Below are positions 1 through 7,772 of a stretch of 64,000 nt of DNA, piece after piece. This DNA comes from an uncultured Acidobacteriota bacterium (GTDB lineage Bacteria; Acidobacteriota; Vicinamibacteria; Fen-336). Under the pieces are notes generated by a model. That model searched no databases, had not been told where the DNA came from, and was given only the letters and a program-made list of their open reading frames with translations. The first letter of the stretch is position 1, and each line of letters begins with the position of its first letter. The position numbers and the translations under genes are program-made. Location: positions 18,333 through 82,332 of the forward strand of contig CADEEV010000021.1 of assembly GCA_902826455.1 (NCBI GenBank), given 5' to 3'.

Positions 1-1025
1 AGGCCCGCCGCGTACTCCTTCGACACGAGCCGCTCGACGGGGATGCCGGCGTTGAAGTCGGGATCGCCCACGTAGCGGGCGCGATCGGCGTAGGCCCGGC
101 GCATGGCCTCGGCCACGAGGTGCAGCGTCGCGGCCGAGCCGAAGCCGCTCGCCGCCAGGTCGTCCTTCTCCAGGATGTTCAGCATCTCGAGGAGGGCGAT
201 GCCGCCCGAGCTGGGCGGCGGCATGCTGAGGATCTCGTAGCCGCGGTAGCTGCCGCGGACAGGAACGCGCGCCTTCGGCGCGTAGGCCTTGAGATCGGCC
301 TCGGTGACGAGGCCGTGACGCGCCTTCATCTCGGCGACGATGAGCCGCGCGGTCTCGCCCTCGTAGAAGCCGGCTGGACCGTCGGCGGCGATGCGCTCCA
401 GGGTGCGCGCGAGATCAGGCTGCTTCAGGACGTCGCCCGCGGCGTACGGCGTGCCGGCCTTCGTGAACTGGGCGACGGTCGCCTCCGAGCGGCCGAAGTC
501 CGCCCGCACGCCGGCCAGGTTGCGGGCGAGCCAGTCGGAAACGACGAAGCCGTCGCGCGCGAGGGCGATGGCCGGCGCCAGGAGCTTCGGCCATGGCAGG
601 CGGCCGTGCTCGCGCCACGCCCTGTGCAGGCCGGCCACCGTGCCCGGCACGCCCACCGAGAGGGCGCTCTCGTGGTGGCGGTCGGAGTCGTAGCGCCCGT
701 CCACGAGGAACATCGTGGCCGTGGCCGCCGCCGGCGCCTGTTCGCGGAAGTCGTAGGCCACGCTCTCGCCCGAGGCGCCGCGGAACAGCAGGAAGCCGCC
801 GCCGCCGATGTTGCCGGCGTTCGGATGCACCACCGCGAGGGCGAACGCCGTCGCGACGGCGGCATCCACGGCGTTGCCGCCGTCGCGCAGGACCCGGGCG
901 CCCACGGCCGACCCCAGGGCGTCGGCCGTCGCGACCATGCCGTGGCGATGGCGCACGGGCTCGCCGGTGGTCTGGAGCGGCGGAGAGGCGAGGGCGAAGG
1001 AGAGTAGGACGAGCGCTGCGTGCAT
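1..1025 (-). CDS. ggt: gamma-glutamyltransferase, 5' part (runs off the window)
   Basis: This gene encodes a periplasmic or secreted gamma-glutamyltransferase, which transfers or hydrolyses the gamma-glutamyl group of glutathione and related compounds. About 341 codons are visible. The ATG at 1025 follows a GGAGG Shine-Dalgarno and starts a hydrophobic signal-like segment (MHAALVLLSFALAS). The large-subunit features are clear: GMVATADALGSAVGARVL with GGNAVDAAVA near the N-terminus, NIGGGGFLL, the YDFRE motif with its substrate-binding Arg, and the PPPSSGGIALLEML block. The catalytic Thr that begins the small subunit after self-cleavage lies beyond position 1, so activity cannot be judged. It is divergent from the M64 peptidase gene with only about 60 nt between starts. 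Confidence 0.93.
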   Translation of the reverse strand, partial: MHAALVLLSFALASPPLQTTGEPVRHRHGMVATADALGSAVGARVLRDGGNAVDAAVATAFALAVVHPNAGNIGGGGFLLFRGASGESVAYDFREQAPAAATATMFLVDGRYDSDRHHESALSVGVPGTVAGLHRAWREHGRLPWPKLLAPAIALARDGFVVSDWLARNLAGVRADFGRSEATVAQFTKAGTPYAAGDVLKQPDLARTLERIAADGPAGFYEGETARLIVAEMKARHGLVTEADLKAYAPKARVPVRGSYRGYEILSMPPPSSGGIALLEMLNILEKDDLAASGFGSAATLHLVAEAMRRAYADRARYVGDPDFNAGIPVERLVSKEYAAG

Positions 1026-1046
1026 CGGGCCTCCGGAGGCGGAAGG

Positions 1047-1058
1047 CTAGCATGCTAG
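1047..1058. promoter_or_regulatory. 12-bp perfect palindrome, candidate bidirectional -10 element
   Basis: CTAGCATGCTAG is a perfect palindrome in the gap between the divergent ggt and M64 genes. It holds TAGCAT, a TANNNT-type -10 hexamer, on both strands, about 26 nt before the ggt ATG and about 30 nt before the M64 start. It may be a symmetric promoter or an operator; no convincing -35 boxes were seen. Confidence 0.4.
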
Positions 1059-1086
1059 GCTTCGCTCCTTCGTCACGGAGGTGCCC

Positions 1087-2460
1087 GTGCTGGTTTCCGC
1101 CCTGCTCCTGGCCGCCGCGCTCGACACGCCCCGCACGCTGCGCGTCGACTACTTCCACACCGGCTCGTCGGCGGAGGAGCGCTTCAGCCTCGACGCTCTC
1201 GTGCTCGAGGGGCCCTGGCCCGGTCCGCCCGACAAGCGTCTCGACACCACGAACTTCGGCAAGTACCTCTTCGAGGTCGCGGACGCGAAGAGCGGGACGC
1301 TGCTCTACTCGCGCGGCTTCGCGAGCGTCTTCGGGGAATGGGAGACGACCCCGGAGGCGAACGTGAGGGCCCGGACCTTCCACGAGTCCCTGCGCTTTCC
1401 GGAGCCCGCGGGCCCGGTGGAGATCCGGCTCAAGAAGCGCGGAGCGCGCAACGAGTTCCGCGAGATCTGGACGACGCTCGTGGATCCCCAGGCGCCCGAC
1501 GTCGACCGGACGGGGCCCTCCAGGGCGGCGAAGGCGTGGTCCGTGTTCCACAGCGGGCCGAGCGCCGACAAGGTCGACCTGCTGCTCATGGGCGACGGCT
1601 ACACGGCGGCCGAGATGGACAAGTGGCACGCCGACGCGAAGCGGCTGACCGAGATTCTGTTCGCGGCCTCGCCCTTCAAGGAGCGCCGGAGCGACTTCAA
1701 CGTCTGGGCTCTCGACACGCCTTCGGAGGAGAGCGGCGTCGCGCGGCCCTCCGACGGCGTCTACCGCCGCTCCGCCCTGGGCGCCGCGTACGACGCGTTC
1801 GGCTCGGAGCGCTACGTCCTCGCCCTCGACAACAAGCGTCTGCGCGAGGCCGCGGCGGCCGTGCCGTACGAGTTCATCGAGATCGTCGTGAACGACCGGA
1901 AATACGGCGGCGGCGGGATCCACAACCTGTACGCCACGGTCTCGGCGGACAACGCGTTCACGCCTTACGTCTTCGTCCACGAGTTCGGCCACCACTTCGC
2001 CGGTCTCGCCGACGAGTACTACACCTCGGCGAACGCGTACGAGGCGGCCCAGGACCGGCCGGAGCCCTGGGAGGCGAACGCCACCGCCGATCCCCAGGCC
2101 GCGAAGTGGCGCGACCTCGTGGCTCCCGGGACGGCGCTGCCGACCGTCTGGCCCAAGGCCGAGTTCGAGGCCCTCGAGCACGACATCCAGGCCCGACGCC
2201 GGAAGATCCGGGCCGACAAGCGGCCCGAGGCCGAGATGGAGGCGCTGTTCAAGGAGGAGCTCGGCAAGACCACCGCGCTGCTCAACAACGGGCCCCACGC
2301 GGACAAGGTCGGCGCCTTCGAGGGCTGCATGTACGAAGCGAAGGGCTACTACCGGCCCCGGGCCGACTGCATCATGTTCACCCGCGACGAGGTGGGTTTC
2401 TGCCCCGTCTGCCGCCGCGCCATCGAGCGGGTGATCGGGCTCTACGCGAAGACGCCCTGA
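1087..2460 (+). CDS. M64 family metallopeptidase (IgA peptidase M64-like)
   Basis: A secreted zinc peptidase of about 457 aa. The M64 signature is complete: HEFGH at residues 298-302 (zinc ligands His298 and His302, catalytic Glu299), followed by LADEY, which matches the family pattern HEXGHxxxxLxDEY. An N-terminal beta-rich M64_N-type domain (roughly residues 15-130) precedes it, and a C-terminal segment carries paired cysteines (CMYEAKGYYRPRADC and CPVC). A short hydrophobic N-terminus suggests export. GGAGG at 1077-1081 overlaps a GTG at 1081, so the GTG at 1087, five nt downstream of it, is the more likely start. The natural substrate cannot be read from sequence; most environmental M64 proteins are not IgA-specific. 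Confidence 0.9.
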   Translation: MLVSALLLAAALDTPRTLRVDYFHTGSSAEERFSLDALVLEGPWPGPPDKRLDTTNFGKYLFEVADAKSGTLLYSRGFASVFGEWETTPEANVRARTFHESLRFPEPAGPVEIRLKKRGARNEFREIWTTLVDPQAPDVDRTGPSRAAKAWSVFHSGPSADKVDLLLMGDGYTAAEMDKWHADAKRLTEILFAASPFKERRSDFNVWALDTPSEESGVARPSDGVYRRSALGAAYDAFGSERYVLALDNKRLREAAAAVPYEFIEIVVNDRKYGGGGIHNLYATVSADNAFTPYVFVHEFGHHFAGLADEYYTSANAYEAAQDRPEPWEANATADPQAAKWRDLVAPGTALPTVWPKAEFEALEHDIQARRRKIRADKRPEAEMEALFKEELGKTTALLNNGPHADKVGAFEGCMYEAKGYYRPRADCIMFTRDEVGFCPVCRRAIERVIGLYAKTP

Positions 2461-2484
2461 ACCTGAGGGCCCGTACCCTCGTCA

Positions 2485-2490
2485 TATACT
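2485..2490 (+). promoter_or_regulatory. -10 box TATACT, leaderless promoter candidate
   Basis: TATACT ends six nt before the GTG start at 2497, which would put transcription start at or next to the start codon. No Shine-Dalgarno is visible. No good -35 box is seen. Confidence 0.45.
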
Positions 2491-2496
2491 GTCCGG

Positions 2497-3195
2497 GTGA
2501 CGAAAGCGGTCCTCAAGAAGCAGGCGGGGCGGGTCTGGAACGAGTGGGTGCGCCCGCTCCTGGTCCTGATCCTCGTCCTCGGCTCGCTGCGCTCCGCCGT
2601 GGCCGACTGGAACGACGTCCCGAGCCGGTCCATGGAGCCGACGATCCTGCCGGGCGACCGTATTTTCGTGAACAAGCTGGCCTACGACCTCAAGATTCCC
2701 TTCAGCACCGTGCGCCTGATGCACTGGGGCGACCCCCAGCGCGGCGACATCGTGGTGTTGTGGTCGCCCTACGACGGCAAGCGCCTGGTGAAGCGGGTGG
2801 TGGCGATCCCGGGCGACCTGATCGAGGCCAAGGGCCACCGCCTGACGCTGAACGGGAAGCCGGCCCAGTACGCCCCCTTCACCGACGAGGCCCGCAACTC
2901 GGCCGACCTGTCCGGCGTCGAGGCCACCGTCATGGCCATCGAGACGGTCGACGGCCGCAGCCACGCCGTCATGGCCGACTCGTTCCAGGGCCTCGGGGCC
3001 TCCTTCGCCCCCGTCACGGTCCCGGCCGGCAAGTACTTCCTGATGGGCGACCACCGGGACGACAGCTTCGACTCCCGTTTCTGGGGCTTCGCCGACCGGA
3101 CGCAGATCGTCGGCAAGGCCTCGGCCGTGGCCCTTTCCTTCGATTTCGGGGCCTGGCGGCCCCGCTGGAAGCGCTTCTTTTCGCCGCTTTCCTGA
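2497..3195 (+). CDS. lepB: signal peptidase I (first of two)
   Basis: A type I signal peptidase of 232 aa that cleaves signal peptides of exported proteins at the inner membrane. One N-terminal transmembrane segment (residues about 20-36) is followed by the catalytic Ser45 in PSRSMEPT, the general base Lys99 in LVKRVVAIPGD, and the C-terminal box MGDHRDDSFDSRFWGF. The length is typical for a minimal LepB. The GTG start sits six nt after a TATACT box, suggesting a leaderless transcript. A second, divergent signal peptidase I lies at 18593-19315 in the lepA operon, so the two may split substrates or conditions. The following GGDEF gene is on the same strand 70 nt downstream. Confidence 0.95.
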   Translation: MTKAVLKKQAGRVWNEWVRPLLVLILVLGSLRSAVADWNDVPSRSMEPTILPGDRIFVNKLAYDLKIPFSTVRLMHWGDPQRGDIVVLWSPYDGKRLVKRVVAIPGDLIEAKGHRLTLNGKPAQYAPFTDEARNSADLSGVEATVMAIETVDGRSHAVMADSFQGLGASFAPVTVPAGKYFLMGDHRDDSFDSRFWGFADRTQIVGKASAVALSFDFGAWRPRWKRFFSPLS

Positions 3196-3268
3196 ACGTT
3201 TGGCCTCGTGGTAGGCTCCTCGGATCTGTTAGCGCCTGCCCTCCCAGGTGCCCGCAGTCGGGGGATCC

Positions 3269-4180
3269 GTGCTCGACAACGCGTTACCGACTTCGTTCGC
3301 CGAGTTGTCTCGAATCGGCAGCGAGTCGCGACTGGACCAGGGGGCCTACCTCTGGCGCGAGGGCGATCCGGGCGACCACGTCGTGCTGCTCCTCGAAGGC
3401 TTTCTCGAGGTCACCCACAACACCCCTGAAGGACAGACCGTCGTCCTGCGGACCCAGGAGACGGGCGCGATCGTCGGCGAGATCGCGGCCCTCGACGGGC
3501 GCCCGCGCTCGGCCACCGTGCGGGCCAGCACGCCGTGCCGGATCGTGCGCATTCCCGCCCCGGCCTTCCGCGAGGTGCTGCACCGCCGCGCCGACATCCT
3601 CGAGGATCTCTACTGGATGCAGGTCGAGCGCGTCCGCAGCCTGACGCGCCAGGTCACCCAGACCCACGACCGCGCCATCACCGACCCGCTCACCCATCTC
3701 TACAACTACGGGTTCTTCCGCGAGCGTCTCGGCCTCGAGCTGGAGCGCGCGCGCAAGACGGGCGACAATCTGGCGCTGATCATGTTCGACATCGATCACT
3801 TCAAGCACTTCAACGACGTCCACGGCCACCAGGACGGCAACACCGTGCTGTGCACGGTCGCCGACATCCTGCGCACGTCGGGGCGGCGCGGCGACATCGT
3901 GGCGCGCTACGGCGGCGAGGAGTTCGTGGTGCTGCTCTACGGCGCCACCCGCGACGAGGCCGCGCGCTTCGCCGACTCGGCCCGCGTCTCGATCGCGTCG
4001 CACCCCTTCGCCGGCGGCGAGACCCAGCCCATGGGGCGCGTGACGGTGTCGGGCGGCGTCGCGGCCTTTCCCTCCGACGCCTCCGGAGACGAGGCTCTCA
4101 TCAAGGCCGCCGACGCGCGCCTCTACCGCGCGAAGGAGCTCGGGCGCGACCGCATCGTGTCCGTGACCGTGAACAACTGA
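3269..4180 (+). CDS. cNMP-binding domain / GGDEF diguanylate cyclase
   Basis: A cytoplasmic 303-aa protein joining a cyclic-nucleotide-binding (CRP-like) domain at residues about 10-120 to a GGDEF domain at about 135-300. The cNMP domain shows the usual GDPGDHVVLLLEG and VGEIAALDGRPRSATVRA blocks. The GGDEF domain has DPLTHLYN, the metal-binding FDIDHFKHFND and the active-site motif GGEEF at 215-219. An RxxD inhibitory site (RRGD, 206-209) lies exactly five residues before it, as in product-inhibited cyclases, so c-di-GMP synthesis with feedback is expected. GTG 3269 is preferred because GGGGA lies just upstream; an in-frame GTG at 3248 would add seven residues. The next ORF starts on its stop codon. 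Confidence 0.9.
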   Translation: MLDNALPTSFAELSRIGSESRLDQGAYLWREGDPGDHVVLLLEGFLEVTHNTPEGQTVVLRTQETGAIVGEIAALDGRPRSATVRASTPCRIVRIPAPAFREVLHRRADILEDLYWMQVERVRSLTRQVTQTHDRAITDPLTHLYNYGFFRERLGLELERARKTGDNLALIMFDIDHFKHFNDVHGHQDGNTVLCTVADILRTSGRRGDIVARYGGEEFVVLLYGATRDEAARFADSARVSIASHPFAGGETQPMGRVTVSGGVAAFPSDASGDEALIKAADARLYRAKELGRDRIVSVTVNN

Positions 4181-4845
4181 TGCGGCTCGCGGGCGCGCTC
4201 CTCCTCGCCCTCGCCGTGAGCGTCACGGCCCGGGCCGAGACGGCCCCCTTCCTGACCCTGGACGCCGCCCTCGCTCCCGCGCCCGGCTTCGTGCCCGAGG
4301 CCGCGCCGCGTCGGCTCGTGATCCTCGACGACGGCATCGTCTACGTCGGCGGCTCGCGCCACGTGGCCACCGGCCGGCTCGAGAAGAGCGAGCTGAAGGC
4401 GATCGAGAAGCGCCTCGAGAAGATCCGCAAGCAGGGCGGCGCCTCGGGCGCCGTGACGTTCGGCGACGGGAGCGCGCGCTATCACCTCGTCGTCGCCAAG
4501 GGCCCGGGCCTCGACGTCACCACGAGCGGCGATCCCGAGGCGGCGCCGTTCAACCTGAGGCTGCTGGCCGCCCTCGTCGCCGACCTCGCGGCCTTCGGAC
4601 ATCCCTCGCTGCACCCTTATGCGCCGGCGTTCTACGCCGTGAAGGCGAGCGAGGGCACGCTGGCCGGCGGCTGCCGGTTCTGGAGCCTGCCGGTCTCCCT
4701 GGAGCAGAGTCTCGCGTCGCCCCAGCCGCTCTCGGGCGAGGCGGCCTCCGACTGGCCGACGGGCGCCGTCGCGTCGTCGGTCTGCATGAACGACAAGACC
4801 TACGTCGTGACGCTGCGGCCGCTCCTGCCCGGCGAACGCCCGTAG
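4180..4845 (+). CDS. secreted protein of unknown function
   Basis: A 221-aa protein with a clear signal peptide (MRLAGALLLALAVSVTARA) followed by a mature part that I do not recognise. The ATG overlaps the stop of the diguanylate cyclase gene (TGATG), so the two are translationally coupled. A charged helical stretch (LEKSELKAIEKRLEKIRKQ) lies near residue 70 and two cysteines near the C-terminus (GGCRFWS and SVCMND) could form a disulfide. Codon use matches the neighbours. No function is proposed. Confidence 0.75.
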   Translation: MRLAGALLLALAVSVTARAETAPFLTLDAALAPAPGFVPEAAPRRLVILDDGIVYVGGSRHVATGRLEKSELKAIEKRLEKIRKQGGASGAVTFGDGSARYHLVVAKGPGLDVTTSGDPEAAPFNLRLLAALVADLAAFGHPSLHPYAPAFYAVKASEGTLAGGCRFWSLPVSLEQSLASPQPLSGEAASDWPTGAVASSVCMNDKTYVVTLRPLLPGERP

Positions 4846-4855
4846 TATTTCGGCC

Positions 4856-4886
4856 TTGACCTGCAAAACTGGACCCGTGCTATAGT
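4856..4886 (+). promoter_or_regulatory. sigma-70-type promoter of rho
   Basis: TTGACC (4856-4861) and TATAGT (4881-4886) are separated by 19 nt, and TG at 4878-4879 makes an extended -10 (TGC-TATAGT). Transcription would begin near 4893, immediately before the GGAGG of the upstream ORF. Confidence 0.6.
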
Positions 4887-4904
4887 CGCGACTGGAGGAC
4901 GACG

Positions 4905-4937
4905 ATGACCGTTTCGCGGTGGGCGAGCCGCCCATGA
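4905..4937 (+). CDS. 10-codon upstream ORF (leader peptide) of rho
   Basis: ATG 4905 follows a strong GGAGG (4894-4898) and opens a frame MTVSRWASRP that ends in TGA at 4935-4937, overlapping the proposed rho ATG (4934-4936) as ATGA. rho itself has only a weak ribosome-binding site, so its translation probably depends on termination of this leader. Experimental support is absent; the peptide may have no function beyond coupling. Confidence 0.5.
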   Translation: MTVSRWASRP

Positions 4938-6208
4938 GGCATGGCTCGCGGCACTCGCGGCGCCATCGCAACCCCCACAGGCAAGACCGGCCCAACGGAC
5001 CCCAACAGCCGAACCAGGGGCCGCGAGGACCGAGGGATCCCAGACAAGCCCCCATCCCGACGACGGGTCCGACCTCGGATGCTTCCGGAGTCGCCGAGTT
5101 GGCCGAAGGGCAGGGCGGGTTCCTGAGGCAGGTCGCCCAGAACTACCTACCGCACCGCGACGACGTTCTCATTCCGGCGTCGATTGCCCGCGATTTCGGG
5201 CTGCGAGACGGTGTGGAGGTTCAGGGCATTGCTCGTGACGGTGGTGGCGGGCGTCGCACACTCGTAGAAGTCCAGAAAGTCATGGGCCTCACTCCGGACG
5301 AGGCGCGTGCCCTTCCGCACTTCCAGGACCTCGTGTCCATCAACCCGAACGAGGCCTTCCGTCTGGCGCCGCCGGACCAGCCGGCCGAGACGAGCCTGCG
5401 CGTGATCGACCTGATCGCGCCGATCGGCCGCGGCCAGCGCGGCCTCATCGTCTCCCCGCCCAAGGCGGGCAAGACGACGCTGCTCGAGCACCTGGGCCGC
5501 GCCATCTCCACCCACCACCCCGAGACCCACCTCATCCTCCTGCTCATCGACGAGCGGCCGGAGGAGGTGACGCACTTCCGGCGCGCCGTGCAGGCCGAGG
5601 TGCTCGCGTCGTCGTCGGACTCGGCTGCCGACGCCCACATCCGTCTCGCCCGCCTCGCCATGGAGCGCTCGAAGCGCCTCGTGGAGTCCGGGCGCCACGT
5701 GGTGATCCTGCTCGACTCCCTCACGCGTCTCGGCCGCGCCTCGAACCGCGAGATGGGGCCCGGCGGCCGCACCATGTCGGGCGGCGTCGACAACCGCGCG
5801 CTGCTCTTCCCGCGTCAGTTCTTCGGCGCGGCCCGCAACTGCGAGGGCAGCGGCAGCCTGACGATCCTGGCCACGGCCCTGATCGACACCGGCAGCCGCA
5901 TGGACGAGGTGATCTTCCAGGAGTTCAAGGGCACCGGGAACATGGAGCTCATCCTCGACCGTTCGATCGCGGATCGCCGTGTCTTCCCGGCCGTGGACGT
6001 GCTGAAGTCCGGCACGCGCCGCGAAGAGCTGCTGTGCTCGCCCGAGGAGCTCTCGAAGCGGCACCTGCTGCGGCGCGCCCTGGCCGATCTCTCCACGGTC
6101 GAGGCCGCGCAGTTCCTGATCGACAAGATCAACAAGACCCCGTCGAACGCCGCGTTCCTGGGAGCCCTCGTGGCGCCCTCGGCGGCGGCGGCCCGCCGCT
6201 TCCGCTAG
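4934..6208 (+). CDS. rho: transcription termination factor Rho
   Basis: A hexameric RNA-dependent helicase that terminates transcription, 424 aa from ATG 4934. The N-terminus lacks the usual helical Rho_N domain and is instead a basic, Pro/Gln/Asn-rich stretch of about 45 residues. Next comes the RNA-binding OB fold (GGFLRQVAQNYLPHRDDVLIP), then the ATPase: Walker A PPKAGKTT around residues 175-182, Walker B VVILLDSLTRLGRA, Q-loop GGRTMSGGVDNRAL and the conserved LFPRQFFGAARN region. GTG 4919 is an alternative start but has no ribosome-binding site. The ATG overlaps the stop of a short leader ORF. The stop codon overlaps that of the convergent gene through CTAG (6205-6208). Confidence 0.96.
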   Translation: MRHGSRHSRRHRNPHRQDRPNGPQQPNQGPRGPRDPRQAPIPTTGPTSDASGVAELAEGQGGFLRQVAQNYLPHRDDVLIPASIARDFGLRDGVEVQGIARDGGGGRRTLVEVQKVMGLTPDEARALPHFQDLVSINPNEAFRLAPPDQPAETSLRVIDLIAPIGRGQRGLIVSPPKAGKTTLLEHLGRAISTHHPETHLILLLIDERPEEVTHFRRAVQAEVLASSSDSAADAHIRLARLAMERSKRLVESGRHVVILLDSLTRLGRASNREMGPGGRTMSGGVDNRALLFPRQFFGAARNCEGSGSLTILATALIDTGSRMDEVIFQEFKGTGNMELILDRSIADRRVFPAVDVLKSGTRREELLCSPEELSKRHLLRRALADLSTVEAAQFLIDKINKTPSNAAFLGALVAPSAAAARRFR

Positions 6209-7695
6209 GGCGCCGGCCGGATCTCGGCGGCCAGGATGTAGCCGTCCGCGCGCGGCCGCCAGCTGTAGCCCTTGCGCACGCCGTACACGTCCTCGTCGAA
6301 GTAGAGCGGCACGATCGGCAGCTGCTGCATCGCCGCCGCCATGATCTGCATGAGGGCGGCCACGCGCAGCTCGGGCTGGTCGGACTCCATGCTCGTCTGG
6401 AGCGCCCGCGCGAAGGGCGCGGCCGCCGCTCCCGGAGCCGTGGCCCCGAACAGCGACCCGTCGGTCGCGTGCATGGCGGCGCTCAGCATGTCGCTCGCGT
6501 CGCCGGTCTCGCAGCCGAAGCGGTTCAGGCTGAAGCTCGCCGCCGCGCCGCTCGCCAGGAAGTCGGCCTCGCCCTGGCTCACGACCTCGACGCGGATGCC
6601 CAGGGGCGCCAGCATGCGCGCCACCGGCTCGCCGGCGCTGCCGGCGGTGCGCCGGGCGTTGAGCTTGACGGCGAAGCCGCCGGCCAGGCCCGCCTCGCGC
6701 AGCAACGCCCGGGCCTTCTCCACGTCGGGCCGCAGCGGCGGCAGGTCCGGATCGAACCCGAACACGGTCGGCGGCACGAGCTGGTACGCAGGGACGCCGG
6801 GCTCCACGAGCTGAGCCGCGAGCTGGACGCGGTCGATCGCGAGAGACACGGCGCGCCGCACCCGCGGGTCGCGGAAGGGCCCGTCGCCGCCGAGGTCGAA
6901 GCCGAGGAACTTCAGGAACATGCCCGTGCGGCGCACGACCTCGATCGACGCGTCGCTCGCGAGACGCGCCGCCACGGCCTGCGACCCGAGCATGCCGATC
7001 TGGTCCTGGCCGCCGCGCAGCGCGCTCTCGGTGGCTTCGGGGCTCCGGCCGAGGCGCACGACGACGTTCTCGATCGCCGGCCGCGCGCCCCAGTACCCGT
7101 CGAAGCGCGTCATGGCGACGGACTGGCCGCGCTCCCACGAGAGGAACCGGTACGGGCCCGTGCCCACGGGTTGCGCGGGGTTCGCACGGCCCTGGGGAAG
7201 GATCGCGACCAGCGACAGGCGGTTGAGCAGGATCGGCTGGGGCCGTGACGTGCGCAGCTCGACCCGCAGCGGCGCGAGGGCGCGCACGCTCTCGATGCCC
7301 TGGACGTTGATGGCGAGCTGGAGCGTCGGGTCCTGGCGCAGCCGCTCGAACGTGGCGACCACGTCGTCGGCGCTGAAGGCCCGGCCGTCGTGGAACGTGA
7401 CGCCAGGGCGCAGCTCGAAGATCCAGGTCAGCGGCGTGGGGCTGAACCAGCGCAAGGCCAGTGCCGGCTGCAGCTTGAGGTCGGCGTCGCGGCTCACGAG
7501 GGGCTCGTAGAAGTTGGCGCCGATCGCCACCTGGGCCTGCAGGTCGCGCACGTGGGGATCGAGGGAGTCGATCTCGTAGGGAGTCGAGATCCCGAGGGGC
7601 GGAGCGCCGGCTTTCCGCGGGCCGCAGCCCGTCGCCGCGAGCAGTGTCCCCAGGGCGACCGCGAGCGGCGTGAAGCGTCCGTCGAGGCTCAGCAT
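6205..7695 (-). CDS. ABC transporter substrate-binding lipoprotein, family 5
   Basis: A 496-aa periplasmic solute-binding protein of the dipeptide/oligopeptide/nickel family (SBP_bac_5). It begins with a lipoprotein signal (LLAATGC, Cys near residue 24). Family landmarks include STPYEIDSLDPH, NFYEPLVSRDADL, TWIFELRPGVTFHDGRAFSADDVV, PVGTGPYRFLSWERG and DPRVRRAVSLAIDR. No permease or ATPase gene is adjacent, so the partner transporter must be encoded elsewhere. Ligand cannot be told from sequence. It is convergent with rho (stops shared in CTAG) and divergent from the esterase gene; a TAGACT box (7718-7723, minus strand) lies 22 nt before its ATG. Confidence 0.92.
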   Translation of the reverse strand: MLSLDGRFTPLAVALGTLLAATGCGPRKAGAPPLGISTPYEIDSLDPHVRDLQAQVAIGANFYEPLVSRDADLKLQPALALRWFSPTPLTWIFELRPGVTFHDGRAFSADDVVATFERLRQDPTLQLAINVQGIESVRALAPLRVELRTSRPQPILLNRLSLVAILPQGRANPAQPVGTGPYRFLSWERGQSVAMTRFDGYWGARPAIENVVVRLGRSPEATESALRGGQDQIGMLGSQAVAARLASDASIEVVRRTGMFLKFLGFDLGGDGPFRDPRVRRAVSLAIDRVQLAAQLVEPGVPAYQLVPPTVFGFDPDLPPLRPDVEKARALLREAGLAGGFAVKLNARRTAGSAGEPVARMLAPLGIRVEVVSQGEADFLASGAAASFSLNRFGCETGDASDMLSAAMHATDGSLFGATAPGAAAAPFARALQTSMESDQPELRVAALMQIMAAAMQQLPIVPLYFDEDVYGVRKGYSWRPRADGYILAAEIRPAP

Positions 7696-7717
7696 GCGAA
7701 GGTCCGGGAATCGTGGG

Positions 7718-7751
7718 AGTCTATCGCAAGGGCGCGCGGATCGCTTAGAAT
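7718..7751. promoter_or_regulatory. divergent promoter region with two -10-like boxes
   Basis: TAGAAT at 7746-7751 (plus) precedes the esterase start at 7773, and TAGACT at 7723-7718 (minus) precedes the solute-binding lipoprotein start at 7695. Both are TANNNT hexamers about 22 nt from the start codon; -35 boxes are not obvious. GGAGG at 7763-7767 serves the esterase. Confidence 0.4.
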
Positions 7752-7772
7752 CCCATCCCCTCGGAGGCGTCC

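Noticed and set aside
415..2298. Long open frame (627 codons) antisense to ggt and the M64 peptidase gene
   Set aside because: It is dominated by Arg, Gly, Ala and Pro, has no domain, and lies opposite genes with clear family motifs; such antisense frames are expected in very GC-rich DNA.
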